Assembly (NCBI GenBank): GCA_937995875.1
Contig: CALKIW010000189.1
Span: forward strand, 1 to 64,000
Length of the DNA: 64,000 nt
Direction of reading: 5' to 3'
Source: an uncultured Bacteroidales bacterium
GTDB taxonomy: Bacteria; Bacteroidota; Bacteroidia; Bacteroidales; Bacteroidaceae
The translations under genes were made by a program, and so were the position numbers. Below are positions 50,483 to 61,809 of the stretch, piece after piece. The first letter of the stretch is position 1. The number at the start of each line of letters is the position of its first letter. The notes beneath the pieces are model-generated. The model worked only from the letters and a program-made list of their open reading frames with translations, had not been told where the DNA came from and ran no database searches.

Positions 50483-52663
50483 TTATTTCTTCAACCAGCG
50501 GTCGAGCCAGTTGAAGAATGTGCGCTGCCACAAAATTCCGTTCTGGGGTTTCAGCACCCAGTGGTTTTCGTCCGGATAAATGAGCAGTTCGGCAGGGATG
50601 CCACGCAGACGGGCAGCGTTGAAAGCACCGAATCCCTGATTGGCATTGATGCGATAGTCCTTCTCTCCATGTATGCAGAGGATGGGCGTATCCCATTTGT
50701 CGACAAAGCGATGAGGACTGTTTTCATAGGTCTTCTTGGCTGCTGCCGTGAGGTCTTTGTTCCAATAGGCGTCATCATATTCCCAGTTTGAAAACCAAAC
50801 TTCCTCAGTATCCGTGTACATGGATTCGAGATTGAACGCCCCGTCGTGTGCAATGAAGCATTTGAAACGCTTGTCGTGATGGCCGGCGAGATAGTAAACG
50901 GAAAATCCTCCGAACGAAGCGCCTACGGCTCCGAGACGATCTTTGTCTACGTAGGGCAGGTTATTGACAGCGTCATCAATAGCCGACAGGTAGTCGTCCA
51001 TGCACTGTCCTGTCCAGTCTTGGCTCACAGCCTCGTTCCATTCGCTTCCAAAGCCGGGCAGTCCGCGCCGGTTTGGTGCCACGACAATATAGCCGTGCGC
51101 GGCCATGATAGACATATTCCATCGGTAACTCCAGAACTGGCTTACCGGACTTTGGGGGCCACCCTCGCAGAATAATAGGGTGGGATATTTCTTGTTCGCA
51201 TCGAAATGAGGTGGCAGGATAATCCATACCAACTCCTCTTTGCCGTCGGTGGTCTTCACCCAACGCTGCTGCACGGTGGGCAAGGCAAGCTGTTGGAAGA
51301 AATATTTGTTTTCGTCGGTAATCTTGGCAACCTCCGATTTCTTTTCTTTCTTGCTTGGGGTGAGCACGTAGAGGTCATCGGGGTGGAGGAAGGAATGGCG
51401 ACTGACAAGCAGTTGCTTGCCGTTTCCCATCATCTGCAGGGAGCCATAGTCGTACCATCCATCAGTGAGCTGCATCACGTTGCCGCCCAAATCTGTTTGG
51501 TATACCATCTCCGTGCCATGCCATACTCCGAGGAAGTAAAGCGTTTTAGAGTCTGGTGCCCAGCAGAAATCATCGACATTGGAGTCGAAACTCTCCGTAA
51601 CGTATTTCTTTTCGCCCGTTTTCAGATTGTAAACGCACAGGCGGTTGCGATCGCTCTCATAACCGTTGCGAGCCATGCTCTGCCAAGCGATATACTGTCC
51701 GTCGTCAGAAAACTTCGGATTAATATCGTAACCCACGTTCAAATCGCCTGCCTGACGATTCACAGCTTGGTTGCGCATGCTTTTGGTGGGGTCTGTTTGG
51801 GGCTCTTTGTAGTCTGCGGGCTTGCAAATGTTCTTGGTTTCGCGGGTTTCTATATGATAAAGGTATATATCCGCGTCGGTAGAGATAGCATAGTCTACTC
51901 CCGTCTTTTTGCGTGAGGTGTAAGCCACCTGCTTGGAGTCTTTGCTCCAATCTATCTGTTCAATGCCACCGAAAGGAGCCATCGGACATTCGTAAGGCTC
52001 GCCCTCCATAATGTCAATGCCTTCGGAAACTGAATTTCCTTTCACCTCGGCAAGGAATGGATGGGGGATAGACTCTACATAATGATCCCAATGGCGATAG
52101 TTCAAATCCGTAATCAGTCGGCCGGTAGCCTTGGGCAGGTCGGCCGGATTTTTCTTGATACTCTCATGATATTCCAGACTCTTGATGAGGATGACGTGCT
52201 TGCCGTCAGGCGAGAATTTAAAGCCTTCGATGTCAGTTTTTGAATTGGTGAGTTGCACACGGCTGCTGCCATCGGCGTTCATTTTCCAGAGTTGCCCATC
52301 TCTCAGGAAGGCAATTTTTTGTCCGTTTTCAATCCATGCGGCATCGCTCTCATTCTTAACATCGTTTGTAAGCTGTGTGGGTGTGCATATTTTCTTTCCG
52401 GGTTTGGTGGGTTGGACAAAAAGCATGGTGTGGCTTTTGTTCTCTTTCACACTGTAATAAGTCACCTGATACACTACTTGTTTGCCATCGGGAGAAACTT
52501 GTGCGCTGCCGATTCGTCCCATTGCCCAAAGCGCTTCGGGCGTCATGAGGTCACTGTTTACAGCTAAAAGTGAAGTGGTATCTTTCTGAATCATGGTTTG
52601 TGCATTGGCTTGGGGCTGGTTTAAAAGCAGAATACCCAATGCCAGAGCTATCGCTTTGTTCAT
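50483..52663 (-). CDS. S9-family peptidase (DPP5/acylaminoacyl peptidase-like), exported
   Basis: A 726-residue prolyl-oligopeptidase-family enzyme. It has a signal peptide (about 1-21, ALALGILLLNQPQANAQ), an N-terminal beta-propeller (about 45-440) with TolB-like repeats (SPDGKQVVYQVTYYS, FSPDGKHVIL, FSDDGQYIAWQS), and a C-terminal alpha/beta hydrolase. The catalytic Ser is in GAVGASFGGFSVYY, Asp in HGEKDYRI and His in DENHWV. It should cleave dipeptides or acylated residues from peptides in the periplasm. The two MFS genes downstream could transport the products. Confidence 0.9.
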   Translation of the reverse strand: MNKAIALALGILLLNQPQANAQTMIQKDTTSLLAVNSDLMTPEALWAMGRIGSAQVSPDGKQVVYQVTYYSVKENKSHTMLFVQPTKPGKKICTPTQLTNDVKNESDAAWIENGQKIAFLRDGQLWKMNADGSSRVQLTNSKTDIEGFKFSPDGKHVILIKSLEYHESIKKNPADLPKATGRLITDLNYRHWDHYVESIPHPFLAEVKGNSVSEGIDIMEGEPYECPMAPFGGIEQIDWSKDSKQVAYTSRKKTGVDYAISTDADIYLYHIETRETKNICKPADYKEPQTDPTKSMRNQAVNRQAGDLNVGYDINPKFSDDGQYIAWQSMARNGYESDRNRLCVYNLKTGEKKYVTESFDSNVDDFCWAPDSKTLYFLGVWHGTEMVYQTDLGGNVMQLTDGWYDYGSLQMMGNGKQLLVSRHSFLHPDDLYVLTPSKKEKKSEVAKITDENKYFFQQLALPTVQQRWVKTTDGKEELVWIILPPHFDANKKYPTLLFCEGGPQSPVSQFWSYRWNMSIMAAHGYIVVAPNRRGLPGFGSEWNEAVSQDWTGQCMDDYLSAIDDAVNNLPYVDKDRLGAVGASFGGFSVYYLAGHHDKRFKCFIAHDGAFNLESMYTDTEEVWFSNWEYDDAYWNKDLTAAAKKTYENSPHRFVDKWDTPILCIHGEKDYRINANQGFGAFNAARLRGIPAELLIYPDENHWVLKPQNGILWQRTFFNWLDRWLKK

Positions 52664-52728
52664 TGTTGTTGAATAATTTTAAAAGTTGCTATGACTTATG
52701 AGGGTGTTATAGGAGTGATCCAGAAACG

Positions 52729-52784
52729 GCAGAAACCTATAGGCATCTTCCAAACACAGAGGTGAGCTGCCTATAGGTTTCTGC
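52729..52784 (-). terminator. Long hairpin downstream of yidC
   Basis: GCAGAAACCTATAGGCA and TGCCTATAGGTTTCTGC form a perfect 17-bp stem around a 22-nt loop. It lies between yidC and the S9 peptidase gene. The minus-strand flank is CGTTTCTGG, so the T-tract is weak. Confidence 0.6.
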
Positions 52785-52794
52785 TGTTCTGTTG

Positions 52795-54702
52795 TTATTG
52801 GTTCTTTTTGCGGTTGAGTTCCTGCTGTTTCTTCCGCTGCGCATCCATCTGCTGCTGTTGCATTTGCTGCAAAGCCTGCATACGTGCCATCATGCCTTTC
52901 ATCTTCTGCGGGTTGTTTTGGTTTTCCTTGTAACGTGCTTCGAGAATGGCAAGTAGCTTTTCCTCATTGGTCGTCTTGCGCAGCAGGAACATGATGGCAG
53001 CCGACATGATGAGTGAAACAAAGTAGTAGAAGTTCAGTCCTGAGGAGTAGTCGTTGAAGATGAAGAAGAACATCAGCGGCATGAGATACATCATCCATTG
53101 CATGACTTTCATCTGTTCAGCTTGCTGACCCACCATTTGGTCTTTCTGCATCTGCATGGTAAACCAGCTGTAAATAATCTGGGCAGCACAGAACAGAATA
53201 CAGGTCAGTGAGATATGATCGCCTATGAGCCATATGTTCTTATGCCATTGGAATACCGGGTCGTAGGTAGAGAGATCCTTCATCCACAGGAAACTCTGTC
53301 CGCGCAACTGTATGGCGTTAGGCACAAAGTTGAACATCGCGATCCAGATAGGCATCTGGATGAGCATCGGCAGACATCCCGACAGCGGAGAAACGCCGTA
53401 TTTGGCATATTCCGACATCATGGCCTGCTGCTTCTGCATTTGGTCTTCGGGCTTGTCAAACTGCTTGGTAGCGGCGTCGAGTTTCGGTTTCAGCACACGC
53501 ATTTTTGCTGAACTCATGTAGCTTTTCTTCACCATCGGATAGGTGATGGCCTTGAGCAGCAAAGTTATCAAGATGAGCACGACACCCATTGGGAACCATT
53601 TGCTCAGCCAGTCGAACACATAGATGGTAAACCATCGGTTGATGATGCGGAACAATGGCCATCCCAAATACACCAGACGCTCCATTTGAAGGTCTTTGCC
53701 GAAAGTGCTCTCGTTTTCTACGTTTTGCAGCAGTCGGAAATCGTTCGGACCGTAATAGAATTCGAGTTCGGTAGGAATTCTGCCACTGGGGTCGAAGAAT
53801 GTGTTTACGTCGGCCTTGTATAGTTTCAGATACCCGCTTCCTTTCTCCTGTGGAATAGAGGTCATTTTTGTGTTCTTGCCAAAATCGGTCTTGGCAATCA
53901 TCACCGTCGAGAAGAACTGGTTTTTAAAGGCCACCCAGTCGATGTTCTCTTTGATTTCCTCATCAATCTTTTCTTTAGAGGCATTCAGATAGTCGGTGCC
54001 GCCATCGGTTTCGTGATAGGTGAGGGTGGCATATCGGGCTTCAAATGAGAATCCCTTTTCTTGCTGACGGGCCTTTTCTTGCCAGTTGATGGCCAGTTTG
54101 TTGGCATTGGGGGCAAAAAGTCCCTCCATATTCTGTGCCCGGAACTTCATGTGGAGCATATAGTCCCTGCCCAGCGTGTAGGTCAGGCTGATGGACTTGC
54201 CTGCGCCGGCCTCTGCCGTGAAGACGACAGTGGTGTCGCTCACTTCCGTGGGTTGGAAGAACAAGTCGGCGGTGGCGATGTTCGTTTCTTTGGCAACAAG
54301 TGTATAGTTGATGCTTTGGTCGTCGCCTTGGAACAGGGTCACGTCTTTGTTCTCGGTGATGTTGTCTTTATAGTTCTTCACAACAGCTTTTTTCACCTGT
54401 GCGCCTTTGGACGAGAAAGTCAGTGCTATCTTTTCATTTTGCAGCACAATATATTCCTCTTGTCCCGACATGGCGGCGTGAAACAACGCGGTCGTGTCTT
54501 CCTGAATCTTCTGCTTTTGGGCCTGCTCACGCTTGAACGAGGCGGTTTTGGCATCTTGTTCTGCTTTGGCGCGATTCACCTGTGCAATGGAATCTTTTAC
54601 GAATTGCGCTCTCTGCTCTTCCTCTGAAGGCTGCGAGTACCAGCTGAATCCGATGAGGACAACTGCGATAAGTACAAAGCCTATGATTGAATTTTTATCC
54701 AT
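52795..54702 (-). CDS. yidC: Membrane protein insertase YidC
   Basis: A 635-residue inner-membrane insertase that helps integral proteins enter the membrane, alone or with Sec. It has an N-terminal helix (DKNSIIGFVLIAVVLIGFSW, residues 2-21), a large periplasmic domain (about 60-340), and the conserved five-helix Oxa1 core (about 365-590; MVKKSYMSSAKMRVLKPKL, GCLPMLIQMPIWIAMF). The tail is Gln- and Lys-rich. I chose the ATG at 54702, which starts the first helix; an in-frame ATG at 54756 would overlap pyrG. It follows pyrG by 34 nt. Confidence 0.93.
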   Translation of the reverse strand: MDKNSIIGFVLIAVVLIGFSWYSQPSEEEQRAQFVKDSIAQVNRAKAEQDAKTASFKREQAQKQKIQEDTTALFHAAMSGQEEYIVLQNEKIALTFSSKGAQVKKAVVKNYKDNITENKDVTLFQGDDQSINYTLVAKETNIATADLFFQPTEVSDTTVVFTAEAGAGKSISLTYTLGRDYMLHMKFRAQNMEGLFAPNANKLAINWQEKARQQEKGFSFEARYATLTYHETDGGTDYLNASKEKIDEEIKENIDWVAFKNQFFSTVMIAKTDFGKNTKMTSIPQEKGSGYLKLYKADVNTFFDPSGRIPTELEFYYGPNDFRLLQNVENESTFGKDLQMERLVYLGWPLFRIINRWFTIYVFDWLSKWFPMGVVLILITLLLKAITYPMVKKSYMSSAKMRVLKPKLDAATKQFDKPEDQMQKQQAMMSEYAKYGVSPLSGCLPMLIQMPIWIAMFNFVPNAIQLRGQSFLWMKDLSTYDPVFQWHKNIWLIGDHISLTCILFCAAQIIYSWFTMQMQKDQMVGQQAEQMKVMQWMMYLMPLMFFFIFNDYSSGLNFYYFVSLIMSAAIMFLLRKTTNEEKLLAILEARYKENQNNPQKMKGMMARMQALQQMQQQQMDAQRKKQQELNRKKNQ

Positions 54703-54736
54703 AGTTGTTGTCGGAGCTGTCAGCTCCTGATGTTTT

Positions 54737-56368
<1,632 letters not shown>

Positions 56369-56381
56369 TTATAATTTCGTG

Positions 56382-56389
56382 CAAAGGTA
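56382..56389 (-). promoter_or_regulatory. -7 box of pyrG
   Basis: The minus strand reads TACCTTTG, 38 bases before the start codon. Confidence 0.65.
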
Positions 56390-56493
56390 GTATATTTTTG
56401 TGAGACGTACAACAAATCAAAATGAAAGTTTGGGACTTGATAAACGAATTAAAGAAAAAATGTTAACATGCCAATATTTCATACAATAATTAT

Positions 56494-56501
56494 TAACTTT
56501 G
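56494..56501 (+). promoter_or_regulatory. -7 box of the DUF3078 gene
   Basis: TAACTTTG, 57 bases before the ATG at 56558; it excludes the in-frame ATG at 56468. Confidence 0.65.
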
Positions 56502-56557
56502 CAAGCGGTATGCACTTAGTTTCTCATGTTGTCTTTAACAACCATACAGTTATCTCG

Positions 56558-57826
56558 ATGAATAAATATAGGTTTGGAAGTATATTATTAGCGTTTATAT
56601 TGTTTTTCCCTTCATGGGTTTGGGGGCAGCGGCATTATCGCCCAACGCGATACGCAGTGTCTTCGCGCATCAACACCTCAAATTATCTGGACTCGCTCAG
56701 AGTTTTTGAAGACTCGCTGTTTCGCGAGGATGTGCGAGTGGCTCCAACGCTTGCCAAGCAGGATATGGCCCCGTTGTTTCTGCCGCTCACGTTCTACAAG
56801 CATATCAGTCGTAACGCTTTTGTCATAGATGAGAAGCTCTCGCCGTTGGACGAGCAGTTGCTCAGCGTGTATCTGCACCGCCCGGACATGGTGCAGGCCA
56901 CCCAGAGCGAATTGGAGAAGGCCGGTCCCACGCTGGCTCCGAAGACCGTTACCGACGAGCCTACGGTGCTGGTGCATCATCCGTCGGCCAAGGAGCCGGA
57001 AGCGCTGCCGATAGACGTGGTGGTGTTGAAGCCCAATTTCTGGACCTATTCGGGCGATTATTATTTGCAATTCATGCAAAACTATGTTTCGAGCAACTGG
57101 CACAAGGGAGGAGTGAGTAACCAAACGATGGAAGGCTCCCTGACCCTCAATGCCAATTACAACAACAAGTCGAAGGTCAGATGGGAAAACAGGCTGGAAA
57201 TGAAGCTGGGTTTCCAAACAACCAAAGGCGACACGCTGCATAAATTCAAGCCCTCCACCGATATGTTGCGCTATACGGGAACTGTGGGATTGGAGGCGAC
57301 CAAGCGTTGGTATTACACGCTCCAGTTGGTGGCGAATACGCAGTTTATGCGAAATTATGAGACCAATCGGAACGATGTACTGTCTGATTTCGCTTCGCCG
57401 CTCAACCTCAATGTGTCGCTTGGTATGGACTACGAGTTGGATTGGTTTAAGGGAAGATTGAGGGGAAAGGTACACTTGGCTCCGCTGGCCTACAACTTCA
57501 GATACGTGAGCCGTTTAGCCCTCGCAACGCATTATGGCCTTGATGAAGGCAAGCACACGTTGCACGACTACGGATCTCAGATGACGATAGACTTTAAATG
57601 GAAGTTTACCGACAACTTTATTTGGCAGACACGTCTCTACGGCTACACCACCTACAAGCGCGCAGAAATAGAGTGGGAAAACACGCTCACATTCCGTTTC
57701 AACAAGTATATCTCTACCAAGGTATTCGTTTATCCTCGTTTCGACGATGCGCGCAAGCGCGACGACCATCATGGGTATTGGCAGCTCAAGGAGAATTTCT
57801 CTCTGGGATTCTCGTATGATTTTTAA
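56558..57826 (+). CDS. DUF3078 family exported protein
   Basis: A 422-residue secreted protein with a signal peptide (about 1-24, ILLAFILFFPSWVWG). The C-terminal 270 residues form strands with alternating aromatic residues (WENRLEMKLGFQ, RWYYTLQLVANTQF, ENFSLGFSYDF), typical of an outer-membrane barrel, with a terminal Phe. It matches DUF3078, whose function is unknown. The start lies after the -7 box at 56494. It is a single-gene unit, divergent from pyrG. Confidence 0.82.
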   Translation: MNKYRFGSILLAFILFFPSWVWGQRHYRPTRYAVSSRINTSNYLDSLRVFEDSLFREDVRVAPTLAKQDMAPLFLPLTFYKHISRNAFVIDEKLSPLDEQLLSVYLHRPDMVQATQSELEKAGPTLAPKTVTDEPTVLVHHPSAKEPEALPIDVVVLKPNFWTYSGDYYLQFMQNYVSSNWHKGGVSNQTMEGSLTLNANYNNKSKVRWENRLEMKLGFQTTKGDTLHKFKPSTDMLRYTGTVGLEATKRWYYTLQLVANTQFMRNYETNRNDVLSDFASPLNLNVSLGMDYELDWFKGRLRGKVHLAPLAYNFRYVSRLALATHYGLDEGKHTLHDYGSQMTIDFKWKFTDNFIWQTRLYGYTTYKRAEIEWENTLTFRFNKYISTKVFVYPRFDDARKRDDHHGYWQLKENFSLGFSYDF

Positions 57827-58362
57827 CGAAGGCCGATAGGAAGCAGGACTTTCAAGCCGACTTTATAACGTTTGAAAAATACCGACAAACAGTCGCTCTT
57901 ATTTCGCTTATTTGAAATCACAAAACAAATGATTTGAAATATCGGAAATATGAGCGTTTTTTATAACTCGCTGTAACTTAGATAATTGCGCAAACGAGAG
58001 TGAAAATCGTCACTGCGTATTGCTATATGCCATCGCGGTTGAGCCTTAAACGCTCTGCGATAAGGGCTTAGTCGCGAGGTCGTTAGAGCTTAGCGGCATC
58101 CCCGATGAGCCTTAACCGTAGTGCCGATAGAGCCTAACCGCAACCCTTATGCAGTTTTGGCGATGTGTCGGTTGTGTCTTGGGCTTGCGAAATCGGGCGT
58201 TTTTTCTTGTAAAAGCCAGATGGAAACATCCGGAAGCAAAGTTTTGAAGCACCGTTTTTTAGTGAACAGAATTTTACATATTCCTATGGCTTTGCGCAGT
58301 CTTTCAACCAAAAATCGGCATGGGGGAGCGTGGCAGCTCTCGGCTGCGGGCCCACATCGGGT
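57827..58362. other. Convergent gap with repeat F
   Basis: A 536-bp gap between convergent genes. Most of it is repeat copy F; the rest shows no gene or clear terminator. Confidence 0.55.
57873..58215 (-). repeat. Dispersed intergenic element, copy F (minus orientation)
   Basis: The array has five exact 22-bp units at 58035-58144 (units at 58035, 58057, 58079, 58101, 58123). The right module on the minus strand has TTTCAAATAAGCGAAATAAG and GACTGTTTGTCGGTATTTTT. The left module is not recognisable, so the right-hand border is uncertain. Confidence 0.75.
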
Positions 58363-59541
58363 TTATTTCATCATCATCTCCACATTTTCTAAATTGCCGT
58401 CGTTGCTGGCGGGAACAATGCCCAACAGCTTGCAGAGCAGCGGATAGATATTGATGTTTTCGAAGTGGGGCAGCCATATATGTTTGAAATCTGGCCCGAC
58501 GGCACGAAAAACGGCGTGCATTTCCTGCAAGGTGGGGTCGTAGCCATGTGTTCCGCCTGCGGTGATATCACTGTCGTAGACCACATAGCCGATGTCGGGA
58601 TTAACGACAATGTCGCCTACACGGGCGTTGGAGCCATAGTGGAGGTAGGAGGGAATATCCTGTTTGCGCCACACTTGTGCGTGGTTAAGCGGTTTCAGTG
58701 CGTGGTAGATGGAGTCTGTGCAGCCTTCTTTGGCGTAAATATTGCAGGGCACACTGCCACTGACCATCGTCACCCATTCGGGCTTGAGCAGGCCTTTGAT
58801 GCCGATGTTGTTGCGTTGTTCCACCCACGCCATGCCGTGATCTGACAGCACGATGAGATTGACGGAGTCGGCATGGGGCAGTGCGCGTACACCCTGATAG
58901 AACGATTGCAGCAGCGAGTCTACGGTGAGCACGGCTTTTCTGGTCTTCTTGTGATGAGGACCGTAGGTGTGTCCGTTGGCATCGGGCTGTTCCAGATAGG
59001 CCATAATGAGGTCCGGACGTTTCTTCTCCGGGCGGCGCAGTTCCTCCAGCGCGCCATCGAGCCGCTCGCTCATACAGAGTCTTGGCTTCTTGTCGTACTC
59101 GAAAAACCGACTGGGATAGTGCCCGTTCACTTTCACGTCGGAGCCGGGCCAATAGAACACGGCCACACGCTTTCCCTGTCTTTGAGCCGTGTTCCAGATA
59201 GGCTCACCACCGTAAAATCCGGGGTTTGTTTTCTGTTCCGATCGGCCTAACGAAAAGCTGTCGCGGGTAGCCGGGTCGTAAAATTCGTTGGCAACGATGC
59301 CGTGATGGTCGGGATAAAGTCCCGTCGCGATGGTATAGTGGTTGGGAAAAGTTTTGGAGGGATAGGAGGGGATGAGCCCGGAAGTCACACCTTTGGAGGC
59401 CATGAAGTCGATGAAAGGCGTGTCGTACCATTGCGGATAATCCCAACGATAGCCGTCAAGCGAAACGACAACTGTGTAATGCCTGGCCGAAGTTAGTGCC
59501 GTGCAAGTTAGCAGCAATAGAGCCAACAGTAGGTTTTTCAT
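58363..59541 (-). CDS. Ectonucleotide pyrophosphatase/phosphodiesterase-like enzyme
   Basis: A 392-residue alkaline-phosphatase-superfamily protein with a signal peptide (about 1-19, LLLALLLLTCTALTSA). The metal sites are SLDGYRWDY (first Asp), the nucleophile Thr in PSKTFPNHY, and later VLSDHGMAW and GGTHGYDP with paired Asp/His ligands. Such enzymes cleave nucleotide or lipid phosphodiesters outside the cytoplasm. Several ATGs lie in frame near the promoter; I chose 59541 because it begins the signal peptide, with 59556 or 59562 as alternatives. Confidence 0.85.
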   Translation of the reverse strand: MKNLLLALLLLTCTALTSARHYTVVVSLDGYRWDYPQWYDTPFIDFMASKGVTSGLIPSYPSKTFPNHYTIATGLYPDHHGIVANEFYDPATRDSFSLGRSEQKTNPGFYGGEPIWNTAQRQGKRVAVFYWPGSDVKVNGHYPSRFFEYDKKPRLCMSERLDGALEELRRPEKKRPDLIMAYLEQPDANGHTYGPHHKKTRKAVLTVDSLLQSFYQGVRALPHADSVNLIVLSDHGMAWVEQRNNIGIKGLLKPEWVTMVSGSVPCNIYAKEGCTDSIYHALKPLNHAQVWRKQDIPSYLHYGSNARVGDIVVNPDIGYVVYDSDITAGGTHGYDPTLQEMHAVFRAVGPDFKHIWLPHFENINIYPLLCKLLGIVPASNDGNLENVEMMMK

Positions 59542-59568
59542 ATGTTTGTTCATCATTTTCATTGGATG

Positions 59569-59576
59569 CAAAGATA
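59569..59576 (-). promoter_or_regulatory. -7 box of the phosphodiesterase gene
   Basis: The minus strand reads TATCTTTG; it overlaps the in-frame ATG at 59571 and so excludes that start. Confidence 0.65.
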
Positions 59577-59661
59577 GCTTTTTTGACCGAAACGGGAGGG
59601 TAAAGCATGGTTTTTTTTGGAAAAAGCGTGGCGATTAAGGTCGAATCAGGAATAAAGTTGG

Positions 59662-59669
59662 TAACTTTG
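59662..59669 (+). promoter_or_regulatory. -7 box of the DPP III gene
   Basis: TAACTTTG, 20 bases before the ATG at 59690. Confidence 0.65.
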
Positions 59670-59689
59670 CAATTCCCGAATCCATAAAA

Positions 59690-61660
59690 ATGGGAGAAAT
59701 GATGAACGAAAAAGATTTTATATATGCGGGCGAACGCTTTGCCGACCTCCAAATGCTGCGCTATCGGCTGGACGGATTTGACAAGCTCACCCTGCAACAG
59801 AAGAAATATGTGTATTATCTGTCGCAGGCCACATTGGCCGGCAGAGACATCACGATGGACCAGTTTGGCAAATACAACCTCGTGATCCGCCACGTCTTGG
59901 AGGCGGTCTACACGGATGCGCGTTTGGATAAGACGAGTGACGATTTCAAGGCCATGACGGTGTATCTCAAGCGGTTGTGGTTTTCCAACGGCATACACCA
60001 TCACTACGGCTGTGAGAAATTTGAGCCCGGATTCAGCGAGCATTGGTTTCGCGACGTGGTGAAAGCGCTGCCCCGTGAAGCGCTGCCCCGAACGTACGAC
60101 TGCTGGGAGGCCTGTCTGGAGGTTGTTTGTCCGGTGATTTTCGATCCGACGGTGTTGCCCAAGCGGGTCAATCAAGACGACGGCGAAGATTTGGTGCAGA
60201 CGTCGGCCTGCAACTTCTACGAGGGTGTGAGCCAACAGGAGGCCGAAGAATTTTATGCACAGCAGAGAGATGCCGCTGCCGGCGACTGCCAGCCCTCGTG
60301 GGGACTCAATTCCAAGCTGACAAAGCAGGACGGAAAACTCGTGGAGCACACCTATTCCATTGATGGACTGTATGGCGAGGCGATAGCCCAAGTGGTGTTT
60401 TGGCTTGAGAAGGCAAGGATGGAGGCCGAGAACGACCGACAGCGGGAGGTTATCGACTTGCTTGTGTCCTATTATAAGACCGGAGATTTAAGAACTTTCG
60501 ACGAGTATTCCATTGCTTGGCTGAAAGAACAAGACGGGCAGGTGGACTTTATCAACGGCTTCATCGAGGTCTATGGAGATCCGCTGGGACTGAAAGGTTC
60601 TTGGGAAGGCATCGTGGAATACAAGGATATGGAAGCCACGCGCCGCACACAGGCCATCTCACGGAATGCGCAGTGGTTTGAGGACCATTCGCCCGTAGAC
60701 GAGCGTTTCCGCAAGTCGAAAGTAACGGGCGTAACGGCAAACGTGATATGCGCGGCGATGTTGGGTGGCGATATGTATCCGGCGTCGGCCATCGGTATCA
60801 ACCTCCCCAATGCCGACTGGATTCGTGCCCGATATGGGTCAAAGAGCATCACGATAGGCAATCTGACCGAAGCCTATAAGAAGGCCGCTCATGGCAATGG
60901 CTTCAACGAGGAATTTGTGATAGACGACGCGACGCGCAGCATGATTGATGAATACGGCGACCTCTGCGACGACCTGCACACGGATTTGCACGAGTGCTTG
61001 GGACACGGCAGCGGACAGTTGCTGCCCGGTGTGGCTCCCGATGCACTGCGGTCGTATGCCAGCACCAACGAAGAGGCACGTGCCGACTTGTTTGGCCTGT
61101 ACTATCTGGCCGATGCCAAACTGGTGGAATTGGGGTTGGTGCCCAATGCTGAAGCCTATAAAAGTCAGTATTACCATTATATGATGAACGGACTGATGAC
61201 CCAGTTGGTACGCATCAAACCGGGACATCGGATAGAGGAGTCGCACATGCGAAACCGTGCCCTGATTGCCCGGTGGTGTCTGGAAAACGGCAGCGGTGTG
61301 GTCGAGCTGATTAAACGAAACGGAAAGACATTCGTCAGAATTAACGACTATGCAGCCCTGAGAAAACTGTTCGCTCGCTTGCTTGCTGAGGTGCAGCGCA
61401 TCAAGAGCGAGGGCGATTTCGAGGCGGCAAGACAACTTGTGGAGCGGTATGCCGTAAAGGTGGACGCCGAGTTGCATGAGGAGGTGTTGGCCCGATACAA
61501 AGCGTTGGACATCGCTCCGTACAAGGGATTTATCAATCCCCGGATGAAACCGGTGGTGGATGCCGCAGGAGAGATTACAGACATCAGTCTGGATTATACG
61601 GAAAGTTACGACCGGCAGATGCTGCGCTATTCCCAAAAGTTTGGTTTTCTGAACGCATAG
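59690..61660 (+). CDS. Dipeptidyl peptidase 3 (M49 family)
   Basis: A 656-residue zinc dipeptidyl peptidase that removes N-terminal dipeptides. The zinc motif is HECLGH (about residues 436-441, within DLHECLGHGSGQL), and the third ligand is in NEEARAD (about 464). No signal peptide is visible, so it is probably cytosolic. GINLPNADWIRARYGSKS is another family block. The ATG at 59690 is used; internal ATGs at 59699 and 59702 follow GGGAGA and are alternatives. It has its own promoter, divergent from the phosphodiesterase gene. Confidence 0.92.
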   Translation: MGEMMNEKDFIYAGERFADLQMLRYRLDGFDKLTLQQKKYVYYLSQATLAGRDITMDQFGKYNLVIRHVLEAVYTDARLDKTSDDFKAMTVYLKRLWFSNGIHHHYGCEKFEPGFSEHWFRDVVKALPREALPRTYDCWEACLEVVCPVIFDPTVLPKRVNQDDGEDLVQTSACNFYEGVSQQEAEEFYAQQRDAAAGDCQPSWGLNSKLTKQDGKLVEHTYSIDGLYGEAIAQVVFWLEKARMEAENDRQREVIDLLVSYYKTGDLRTFDEYSIAWLKEQDGQVDFINGFIEVYGDPLGLKGSWEGIVEYKDMEATRRTQAISRNAQWFEDHSPVDERFRKSKVTGVTANVICAAMLGGDMYPASAIGINLPNADWIRARYGSKSITIGNLTEAYKKAAHGNGFNEEFVIDDATRSMIDEYGDLCDDLHTDLHECLGHGSGQLLPGVAPDALRSYASTNEEARADLFGLYYLADAKLVELGLVPNAEAYKSQYYHYMMNGLMTQLVRIKPGHRIEESHMRNRALIARWCLENGSGVVELIKRNGKTFVRINDYAALRKLFARLLAEVQRIKSEGDFEAARQLVERYAVKVDAELHEEVLARYKALDIAPYKGFINPRMKPVVDAAGEITDISLDYTESYDRQMLRYSQKFGFLNA

Positions 61661-61809
61661 TTGGAAGTGGCGACCGGTGGGTTGGCGTGCGTAACGCGGC
61701 AGCCGATGAAGCGAAGACGGTTTTGCGATAGGGATAAGGACGACAGGACGCCCCTCGTGTCAAAACTATCAAACTTGAGGATGCTAATTGCCGGAATCCT
61801 CATAAGTAA

